Source: Amycolatopsis vancoresmycina
GTDB taxonomy: Bacteria; Actinomycetota; Actinomycetes; Mycobacteriales; Pseudonocardiaceae
NCBI RefSeq assembly: GCF_000716785.1
Contig: NZ_JNYY01000023.1
Coordinates: forward strand, 35,946-99,945
DNA length: 64,000 bases
Direction of reading: 5' to 3'
The position numbers and the translations under genes were made by a program. Below, in pieces: positions 57,264 through 64,000 of the stretch. Numbering within the stretch: position 1 is the stretch's first letter; each line of letters begins with the position of its first letter. Under the pieces are notes generated by a model that worked only from the letters and a program-made list of their open reading frames with translations, ran no database searches and was not told the origin of the DNA.

Positions 57264-58291
57264 TGCCCTTCCTCGCCGAACGCCACCAGAGCCAGCACAG
57301 CGGGCGGCCGCGCCCGGCCGGGTTCGACCCGGCCGGACTGGCGGCCCGGCTGGGCGAGCGGGTGCTCGGGCAGGAGCCGGCCGTCGCGGCGGCGGTGCGC
57401 GCGCTGTCGCTGGCGGCGGTCGGCGCGACCGACCCCGACCGGCCGCTGGCCACGCTCCTGCTGGTCGGCCCGACCGGCGTCGGCAAGACGGAACTGGTCC
57501 GGCGCGTGGCCGCGGAGCTGCGCACCGGACCGGACGACCTGTGCCGGGTCGACATGAACGCACTGGCCCAGGAGCACTACGCGGCGTCGTTCACCGGCGC
57601 ACCGCCGGGGTACGCGGGCAGCAAGGAGGCGTACAGCCTGTTCGACCGGACGACCGTGGAGGGCGACCCGTACCGGCCGGGGATCGTGCTCTTCGACGAG
57701 GTGGAGAAGGCGCACCCGACGGTGCTGCGGGCGCTGCTGCACGTCCTCGACAGCGGGACCCTGCGGCTGGCGTCGGGGCAGCAGACGATCTCCTTCCGCA
57801 ACAGCCTCGTGTTCCTGACGTCCAACCTGGGCTCGGCCGAGCTGGCCCGCCGGCGCCGGTCACCGTGGCGGCGTGTCTTCGGGGCCCGCGCCGGTGCCCG
57901 CGGCGACCGGGCGGCGCTGGACGCGGCGGTCCGCCGGTTCTTCGACCCGGAGTTCCTCAACCGCATCGACGAGACGGCGGTGTTCACCGCACTCAGCCGC
58001 CCGACGGCCCGGCGCGTCGCCCGCCTCGAACTCGACCTCCTGGCCGCCCGGCTGCGCAAGCGCTCGGTCGAGCTGACCACGGCCGACGCGGTGACGGACC
58101 TGGTGGTCGAGGCGGGTTTCGACCCGGTCTACGGCGCCCGGGGCGTACGCCGCGCAATCCGCACCGTGGTGGCGGCCCCGGTCGCGGCGGCACTGCTGGA
58201 CCTCCGCGGAACCACGGCGGCTCCCGCCCGGGTGCACGCCACGGTGGCCGAGGGGGTGGTGCGGGCCGAGGCGTCGGTCACGCGGGGCTAA
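57263..58291 (+). CDS. amiB-like: AmiB-like AAA+ ATPase (ClpA/ClpB type)
   Basis: A 342-residue single-domain AAA+ protein: Walker A GPTGVGKTEL, Walker B IVLFDEVEKAH, sensor 1 FLTSNLGSAEL, Arg finger in FFDPEFLNRIDE, and the C-terminal D2-small domain (GFDPVYGARGVRRAI). It corresponds to AmiB, a chaperone-like ATPase of the Pseudomonas amidase operon whose exact role is unclear. Translation is coupled to AmiE. The stop overlaps the convergent 58288 gene. Confidence 0.88.
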   Translation: MPFLAERHQSQHSGRPRPAGFDPAGLAARLGERVLGQEPAVAAAVRALSLAAVGATDPDRPLATLLLVGPTGVGKTELVRRVAAELRTGPDDLCRVDMNALAQEHYAASFTGAPPGYAGSKEAYSLFDRTTVEGDPYRPGIVLFDEVEKAHPTVLRALLHVLDSGTLRLASGQQTISFRNSLVFLTSNLGSAELARRRRSPWRRVFGARAGARGDRAALDAAVRRFFDPEFLNRIDETAVFTALSRPTARRVARLELDLLAARLRKRSVELTTADAVTDLVVEAGFDPVYGARGVRRAIRTVVAAPVAAALLDLRGTTAAPARVHATVAEGVVRAEASVTRG

Positions 58292-59079
58292 GCCGGGTTC
58301 TCCGCGACGGCGAGGTAGTCCGTGTAGATCTGCGGCGAGCCGGAGAACGAGGCCAGCTGCTTCCACTCCTCGTACATCTGCTTGGTGTCGCGGTGGGCGG
58401 CCGCGAACTCCGCCGCCTCGCCGGTGGCGATGTCGGGCTCGGGGTAGAACACGTCCAGCGCGGCCAGGCTCGCGATCTCCATCATCATCACGTACTGGTC
58501 GAGGCGGTTGCCCCGCTCGCCCTTGAGCACGTGGAACCGCCAGTCCGGGTAGTCGTCGATCCGGTGGTGGTTCTCGGCGATGAACCGGTCGAACACCTCC
58601 TCGGTCACCCCGGCGCGCAACGCCAGGTTGTGGATCCCGATGACCCGGGCGACCGGCTCCTCCCCCGGCCGGTCGCGGTAGCGGGGGCCGGGCGTGACCG
58701 TGCTCCGCGGGTTGTCGGCCAGCAGCCGGTAGTCGGTGAACAACGTCGGCAGCTCGGCGAACGTGCCCAGCCGCCGCCACCGCGCCAGCACCGCCTCCGC
58801 TTCCGGGTGCCGCGCCCAGAACTGCCGGGCCGCCTCGGTCTGCTCGCCCCGGGCCGTGACGTACCGGTCGCGCTGCTCGGCGCTCTCGATCTCGTACAAC
58901 ATCAGGTACTGCCCGGTCCGCTCGCCGCGCAACCCGCGCAGCAGAGTCCACCGCCACCCCGGGTACACGGGCAGGTGAACGCCTTCGCCCCGCACGAAGG
59001 TCTCGAACTCCTCCGGCGTGACACCAGCTTCGGTGTCGATGGCGATGTACTGGAAGGTGAACACCGGCATCCGGGTCAT
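58288..59079 (-). CDS. Two-domain dimeric alpha/beta-barrel protein, coupled to the Rhs gene
   Basis: A 263-residue protein with two similar halves, each ending in a segment like LPTLFTDYRLLADNP or SPQIYTDYLAVAENP and containing GERTGQYLMLYEIES or GNRLDQYVMMMEIAS. It looks like duplicated EthD/NIPSNAP-type ferredoxin-like barrels. The ATG at 59079 overlaps the Rhs stop (ATGA), which is the usual place for an immunity gene, but this fold is not a standard immunity family known to me. It could equally be an independent metabolic protein. Confidence 0.7.
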   Translation of the reverse strand: MTRMPVFTFQYIAIDTEAGVTPEEFETFVRGEGVHLPVYPGWRWTLLRGLRGERTGQYLMLYEIESAEQRDRYVTARGEQTEAARQFWARHPEAEAVLARWRRLGTFAELPTLFTDYRLLADNPRSTVTPGPRYRDRPGEEPVARVIGIHNLALRAGVTEEVFDRFIAENHHRIDDYPDWRFHVLKGERGNRLDQYVMMMEIASLAALDVFYPEPDIATGEAAEFAAAHRDTKQMYEEWKQLASFSGSPQIYTDYLAVAENPA

Positions 59080-62000
59080 CCGTCCACCTCCATGGCGTCC
59101 GGGTCGGCGTTCCAGTCCGGTCCGCGCCCGGCGCGCTGCTGGCCGACCAGCTGGTGCATGCGGTCCTGCTGCGCCTGGATCCGGTCCCGCACCGCCTGGT
59201 CCGACATGTCGACGTCCTTGACGTCGTCGTCCCAGTACTTCTGCTTGTCCGCGTCGGTCGGCTGCCCGAGGCGGTGGCCCATCTCCTTGTCGTGGAGGAA
59301 CATCGGCATGTCCTCTTTGGACACGTTGGCGCCGTCGCGCACGACGTCGCGCGCCGTGTGCATCTCGATGACGTCGTCGTGCGAGACCGGCGGCGTGTGG
59401 GTGGTGCCGCCCGGCTTGCCGACACCGCCGGTGCCGTCGCTGTACTCGACCGACTTGCCCTCCATCTTGTCCACCATGTGGTGGTAGGAGTCGTCGGCGA
59501 CCTTGCCCTGCGTCGTCCCCGCGGTCGGCCGGAAGCTGTCCCGGTCGGAATTCTCCATCGCGTGGGTCTGCTTCGGCTCGTTCGGCGTCTCGATGTCGTT
59601 CTTGTAGTGCGGGTTGGGCTCCCAGGCTTGGACCTTCTTCGGCTCGTCCGGGGTCATGCTCTTGCTGACGAAGTCGGGGTTGTCCACCATCTTCGGCTGC
59701 GTGTGCTGGTGGGCGTAGGTGAGCTGGTTGAGCTGGACGCCGTCGCTCGGCCGGCCTTCCCGCAACGTGTTGCCGAGGGATTCGCGGTAGCTGTCGGCGT
59801 TGAACCCCGAGCCGTCCTTCTCGCCGCGCACGCCGGTGCCGATGTTGTCGCGGTGCGCCTGCGCCGACTCCTGGTAGGCGGGCGCGTCGTCTTCCATGCG
59901 CCTGGCGTCCTTGATGTTGGCGGCCTCGTCCGCGGTCTTCGGCCCGCGATCGCCGGCCTTGACGCCGTCACGGATCTGGCTTTCGTGGGCGTTCGCCCGC
60001 TGGAACTCGTCGCCGCCGATGGCCTTGTACCCGATCGGGTGCTCGGACTCGTGCGTCTTGCCGCTGACGAGCTTGTTCGGGTCCTTCCAGGTCGAGTCGT
60101 TCTTGATCTCGTTCTGGTACTTCTCCCAGGTGCGCGCCTGCTCGTGCTTCGTCGTGCCGTACGAGCCGTCGGACTTCGCGGGGTTGCCGTCCGGCTTGGT
60201 CTTCACCTTCGGGGCCTTCTTGCTCGACCCGGCGGTGTTGCCGATCAGCTGCTGCTTCGACTTGCTCACCTTGGACTTCGAAGAACCTGAAGCGGCCGCC
60301 TGCGCCTTCTTCTTCGCCGCGCACGGGGTGACGGTCGGAGCGAGGCCGAGCGGGTCGGCCAGCGCGGTCGGGTTGTGGACGTAGGCCTGCGAATCCGGGC
60401 CGGGGTCGAGGCCCAGCGGGTCGTGGGACAGGTAACGCCCGACCTCGGGGTCGTAGTAGCGGTTGAGGTTGTAGTGCAGCCCGGTTTCGGCGTCGTGGTA
60501 CTGGCCGGGGAACCGCAACGGCGTGGTGGTGCGGCCCGGTCCGTCGAGGACCTTGCCCCAGAGCGTGGCCTGGCGGTGCCACGCGACTTCACCGGATTCC
60601 TCCAGCAGCTCGCTCGGGGTGCCGGCGAGGTCGGTGACGATCGTGTGGAACCGCTGGTCCGGCGCGCCCAGGACGCCCTCGGTCTGGGTGAGGGCGCGGC
60701 CGGTGCCCGGTTCCCACTCCCACACGGTGGCGACCGGGGGCTGACCGGGTCCGGAGCGCACCTGTTCGGCGAGCGCGTCCCCGTCCCAGGCGAACTGGAC
60801 CTGCTCGGCCACCCGGCCGTCCGGCGTGAGGCGCTGCTTGGCGACCCGGCGGCCCAGTGCGTCGTAGCGGTAGCGCCAGTGCTCGCCCCGGGGCGTGAGC
60901 ACCGAGGCCAGGCGGCTCTCGGCGGTCCACCGGAACTGCCACTGCGGGCCCGACGGCCCGGCACCGCGCAGGGTGGTGCGGCCTTCGGGGTCGTGGGCGT
61001 AGCGGACCGCGCCCGCGGCGGTGAGCAGGGTGCCGCGGTACTCGCGCGGCCCGGCCGTCGGCGCGCCCGGCGTCTGCGCCTGGGCGATGACACCGGTCTG
61101 GTGGTAGACGTAGTTCTCCTGCCAGCCGCGGCCCACGACGGCCTGGACACGGCCCGAGCGGTCCACCTGAAAGGTGCGGGGACCGGTGATCGCGTCGGCC
61201 ACCGAAGCCAGGTAGCCGTCGGCGAGGTAGCCGTATTCGCGGTGCTGGGTCGTGCGGGTGCCCGCGACGACCGTCTGGGCCACCAGCCGGTCGCCCGGAG
61301 CCCAGCTCTGGCGCAGCTCCGCGGCACCGAAGCGGCGGACCCGCTCGTGGCCGGCGAGGTCGTGCTCGAAGCGCAGCGAGCGGTTCCCGACGTGCAGCGC
61401 GGCGAGCGTGCCGGCCGGTCCGTACTCGAAGCGCGACACCGCGCCCGACGGCGTGTGGCGCGCGCGGCGGCGGCCGAGCTCGTCGTACTCCGAGCGCACC
61501 ACGCGCCCGTCCACCGTCTCGGCGACCACGCGGCCCAGCGCGTCGTAGGCGAAGGTGACCTCGGCGTCGGCGTTGCGCGCGGAGACCATGCGGCCGGCCT
61601 CGTCGTAGGCGAAGGTCGCGACGTCGTCGCCGGTGACGCGGCGGACCACCTGGCCCATCACGTCGCGCTCCAGCGTCGTGGTCTCCCCCGCACCGTTCGT
61701 CCGGCCGATCAGCTGCCCGGCGGCGTCGTAGCGGTACTGGAGGGTGCGGCCGTTGAAGTCGGTCTCGCCGACGAGGTTCCCGGCGGGGTCGTAGCGGTAG
61801 TGCCAGACCAGGCCCTGCTCGTTGGTCACCGACACCAGGCGCAGCTCGGTGTCGTAGGCGTAGGCGAGCCGCGAGCCGTCCGGGCCGGTTTCGGCCACCG
61901 GCAGGTCGAACTGCGCGTACTCGGTGCGGGTGGTGTTGCCGCGCGCGTCGGTGCTTTCGCCGGTGTTCCCGACGGCGGAGTCCTGCCACCGCCACGTCGC

Positions 62001-64000
62001 GCCGTCCGGCTCGACCCGTTCGGCGAGCCGGTCGCCCGCCGCCCAGGCGAGCCGGGTGACGGCGCCCAGCTCGTCGGTCATCGACGTGGTGCGGCCGAGC
62101 AGGTCGTAGGTGTACCGGGTGACGGCGCCGTCCTCGTCCTCGACGGTCAGCGCCCGGCCCGCCGCGTCGGAGGTGATCCGGGTGGTGCCACCGAGCGCGT
62201 CGGTGACCACGGCGACGTTGCCGCGCTCGTCGTAGGCGTAGGAGGTCCGGGCCCCGAGCGGGTCGACGACCCCGGTGAGCTTGCCGCGCTCGTCGTACTC
62301 GTAGCGCCACGTGGCGCCGTCGGGGCCGGTCGCGGCGACCGGGCGGCCCTGCTCGTTGTACTCGGTCAGCGACCGCGTGCCGTCCGGCGCGGTGATCGCG
62401 ACCACCCGGCCGGCCCGGTCCCGCTCGTAGCGGACCTGGCGGCCCAGCGGATCGGTCCGGGTGAGCAGCCTGCCGTGCTCGTCGTAGGCGAGGCTGGTGG
62501 TGTGGCCCAGCGCGTCGGTCTCGGCGATCACGGCGAGCCGGTCGTCGAGGTGGAAGCGGCGCACCGCGCCGAGCGAGTCGGTGACGCTCGTGATGAGGTT
62601 CACGCGGTCGTAGTCGATGGTGCAGTCGAGGTAGCCGTCGGTGCCGCCGGCCCGCACGACCCGGCCCGCGGCGTCGAAGCCGTAGCTGTACCAGCGGCCG
62701 TTGACGTCTTCCCAGCGCACGATCCGGCCGTCGGCGTCGTAGGTGAAGCGGGTGGGGGTGCCGGCGGCGTCGACGACCTCGGCCAGCCGGCCGCGCGCGT
62801 CGTAGGAGTACCTCGCGACGACCGTGCCGTCGGCCGCCCGCAGCGCGGTGATCCGGCCGCCCGCGCTGTCGAACAGCACCCGGTCGCCGGAGGAGTGGGC
62901 CAGCTCCGCCGGCACCCCGTTCGCCCCGGGCACCACGTCGATGCGGTTGCCGTCGCCGTCGAAGATCGTCCGCAGCGGGCACACGCCGTCGGCGGACTCC
63001 GCGAAGAACAGCGTGTGCTGCTGCTCGGGGTGCTCGACCAGGTAGCCGCCCTCGACCCGCCGCAGCGGCCGCGCCGGGCCCGCCACCGGCAGCACCGGGG
63101 AGCTCACCGGCACGGGGTAGCTCTGGAGGCTCCCGTCGGCGAGCGCGACGTGCACGCCGTCGGCCTCGACCTCGAGCCGCTGGTCCACGGTGGAGGCCCA
63201 CGACGGGCCGAACCAGCGGCCCGCGCGGTAGGACGAGATGTGCGTGCGCGAGACCTCCAGCGGCAACGCACCGGGGATCTCCAGGTCGGTCTGCGTCAGC
63301 AGCATCCACCCGGTCGCCACGTCGATCGGGTCGCCGCACACCGACCGGTCCGGTGGTGGGGTGCCGTTCTCGTGCGGGTTCGCGTTGCTGTCCTTGACGC
63401 TCTTCCCGCCGCCGGAACCGCCGGAACCCGAGGTGACCGTCTTGTCGTCCCCCGGCCCCTTCGGGGTCTGCGCCGGAGGTGGTTCGGGATCGGTCTTGGG
63501 CGGCGCCTCGTCGGTCTTCGGCGGTGGCGGGGTGCCGCCACCCTTGGAGCCGCCGTCGCCGGCGCCGGAGGCGTGGGTGGTGTCGTCGCCGCCCTTGGCC
63601 GCCGGTGGCGGTGTGTGGTCCTTGGGGGTGCCGCCGCCGTCGCCACCGGGGGTTTTCGTCGGTGGGGCCTTCGGGGTGGCGTTGATGTCGCCGGCCTTGG
63701 GGGGCGGGGCGGTCTTGCCGACCTTGATGTTCTTGAGCGCCTTGCCCGCGTCCTCGAAGAGCGTGCCGGCCTTCTTCAGCAGCGGCACCAGCGCCTTGAG
63801 CGCCTTGACCAGCTTGGTGACCAGGTCGGTGATCTTCGAGGCGGTTTTCGCGACGGCGGTGACGACCTGCGGCACGACCCAGGTGAGACCGATGCCGAGG
63901 GTGAACACGACCTGCAACGCCCAGCTGATCAGGTGCCCGACGAGCTCGGAGATGATGTCGCGCACCAGCGTGCGGACCGCGGCCACGACCTCACCGGCGG
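59076..64000 (-). CDS. Rhs/YD-repeat polymorphic toxin (N-terminus beyond the window)
   Basis: At least 1640 residues; the frame is open to the right edge. From the visible N-side: a hydrophobic region (LISWALQVVFTLGIGLTWVV), a Pro/Gly/Lys-rich linker, a DUF6531-like domain (CGDPIDVATGWMLLTQTDLEIPG), many YD repeats (for example YDERGRL-like and YDALGR), and the Rhs core RFPGQYHDAETGLHYNLNRYYDPEVGRYLS. Two DPLGL motifs follow, the second probably ending the shell. The last 420 or so residues are variable and charged, with HESEHPIGYKAI, QLNQLTYAHQ and SYHHMV; I cannot assign a toxin family. Such proteins deliver a C-terminal toxin in contact-dependent competition. Confidence 0.88.
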   Translation of the reverse strand, partial: AGEVVAAVRTLVRDIISELVGHLISWALQVVFTLGIGLTWVVPQVVTAVAKTASKITDLVTKLVKALKALVPLLKKAGTLFEDAGKALKNIKVGKTAPPPKAGDINATPKAPPTKTPGGDGGGTPKDHTPPPAAKGGDDTTHASGAGDGGSKGGGTPPPPKTDEAPPKTDPEPPPAQTPKGPGDDKTVTSGSGGSGGGKSVKDSNANPHENGTPPPDRSVCGDPIDVATGWMLLTQTDLEIPGALPLEVSRTHISSYRAGRWFGPSWASTVDQRLEVEADGVHVALADGSLQSYPVPVSSPVLPVAGPARPLRRVEGGYLVEHPEQQHTLFFAESADGVCPLRTIFDGDGNRIDVVPGANGVPAELAHSSGDRVLFDSAGGRITALRAADGTVVARYSYDARGRLAEVVDAAGTPTRFTYDADGRIVRWEDVNGRWYSYGFDAAGRVVRAGGTDGYLDCTIDYDRVNLITSVTDSLGAVRRFHLDDRLAVIAETDALGHTTSLAYDEHGRLLTRTDPLGRQVRYERDRAGRVVAITAPDGTRSLTEYNEQGRPVAATGPDGATWRYEYDERGKLTGVVDPLGARTSYAYDERGNVAVVTDALGGTTRITSDAAGRALTVEDEDGAVTRYTYDLLGRTTSMTDELGAVTRLAWAAGDRLAERVEPDGATWRWQDSAVGNTGESTDARGNTTRTEYAQFDLPVAETGPDGSRLAYAYDTELRLVSVTNEQGLVWHYRYDPAGNLVGETDFNGRTLQYRYDAAGQLIGRTNGAGETTTLERDVMGQVVRRVTGDDVATFAYDEAGRMVSARNADAEVTFAYDALGRVVAETVDGRVVRSEYDELGRRRARHTPSGAVSRFEYGPAGTLAALHVGNRSLRFEHDLAGHERVRRFGAAELRQSWAPGDRLVAQTVVAGTRTTQHREYGYLADGYLASVADAITGPRTFQVDRSGRVQAVVGRGWQENYVYHQTGVIAQAQTPGAPTAGPREYRGTLLTAAGAVRYAHDPEGRTTLRGAGPSGPQWQFRWTAESRLASVLTPRGEHWRYRYDALGRRVAKQRLTPDGRVAEQVQFAWDGDALAEQVRSGPGQPPVATVWEWEPGTGRALTQTEGVLGAPDQRFHTIVTDLAGTPSELLEESGEVAWHRQATLWGKVLDGPGRTTTPLRFPGQYHDAETGLHYNLNRYYDPEVGRYLSHDPLGLDPGPDSQAYVHNPTALADPLGLAPTVTPCAAKKKAQAAASGSSKSKVSKSKQQLIGNTAGSSKKAPKVKTKPDGNPAKSDGSYGTTKHEQARTWEKYQNEIKNDSTWKDPNKLVSGKTHESEHPIGYKAIGGDEFQRANAHESQIRDGVKAGDRGPKTADEAANIKDARRMEDDAPAYQESAQAHRDNIGTGVRGEKDGSGFNADSYRESLGNTLREGRPSDGVQLNQLTYAHQHTQPKMVDNPDFVSKSMTPDEPKKVQAWEPNPHYKNDIETPNEPKQTHAMENSDRDSFRPTAGTTQGKVADDSYHHMVDKMEGKSVEYSDGTGGVGKPGGTTHTPPVSHDDVIEMHTARDVVRDGANVSKEDMPMFLHDKEMGHRLGQPTDADKQKYWDDDVKDVDMSDQAVRDRIQAQQDRMHQLVGQQRAGRGPDWNADPDAMEVDG

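Noticed and set aside
61000..63200. Tandem DNA repeats in the Rhs gene
   Set aside because: The periodicity reflects degenerate YD peptide repeats of the Rhs shell and not a nucleotide repeat or CRISPR array.

Overview
The window is very GC-rich actinomycete DNA with tightly packed genes, many 4-base ATGA/GTGA overlaps and frequent GTG starts. The 3-amino-5-hydroxybenzoate (AHBA) genes, a carbamoyltransferase, a LAL regulator and an actinobacterial-type Rhs protein point to Pseudonocardiales, with an Amycolatopsis-like strain as my best guess. That assignment rests on gene content only. I found no tRNA, rRNA, CRISPR array or insertion sequence.

Region 1 (1-26.2 kb) is one flank of an ansamycin cluster. 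A type I PKS that runs off the left edge has an AHBA-type loading module (adenylation, dead KR-like, ACP) and a first module KS-AT-DH-ER-KR. The AT has methylmalonyl signatures. Full reduction next to the arene plus a carbamoyltransferase fits a benzenic ansamycin (geldanamycin/macbecin/ansamitocin type) rather than a rifamycin. AHBA-pathway genes present are aminoDHQ synthase, AHBA synthase, oxidoreductase, phosphatase, aminoDHQ dehydratase and a ROK kinase. AminoDAHP synthase and amide synthase are not in the window. Tailoring genes are an FAD monooxygenase, a methyltransferase and the carbamoyltransferase. Unusual members are a second adenylation-KR protein without a carrier domain, a cold-shock-domain protein, and a protein resembling the C-terminal domain of lanthipeptide dehydratases. 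Most of the cluster's promoter regions carry G-rich boxes repeated every 11 bp, which I propose as the binding sites of the MalT-like LAL regulator at 23.4-26.2 kb.

Region 2 (26.2-37.8 kb) starts with about 900 bp of non-coding, lower-GC DNA. It then holds two small genes and an operon of two biuret-hydrolase-like enzymes, an NCS2-type permease and an AtzH/HpxZ-like protein, probably for biuret/triuret nitrogen. A response regulator without a phosphoacceptor follows, then a DoxX-Rieske fusion, a copper-monooxygenase-like lipoprotein, an OmpR/MprB-type two-component system and an Ltp-repeat lipoprotein.

Region 3 (37.8-53.9 kb) is an uncharacterised small-molecule locus: hydrolase, TetR regulator, dipeptide-type ABC importer with a permease-ATPase fusion, O-methyltransferase-like protein, two aldo/keto reductase paralogues, SDR, YtcJ-type amidohydrolase, zinc alcohol dehydrogenase, two tandem HSL-type hydrolases and an MFS pump. 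One palindromic motif recurs at five of its promoters, which suggests a single TetR regulon.

Region 4 (53.9-64 kb) is an amidase locus (MarR, AmiC, AmiS, AmiE, AmiB) without AmiR, followed on the opposite strand by a two-domain alpha/beta-barrel protein whose start overlaps the stop of a large Rhs polymorphic toxin that runs off the right edge.
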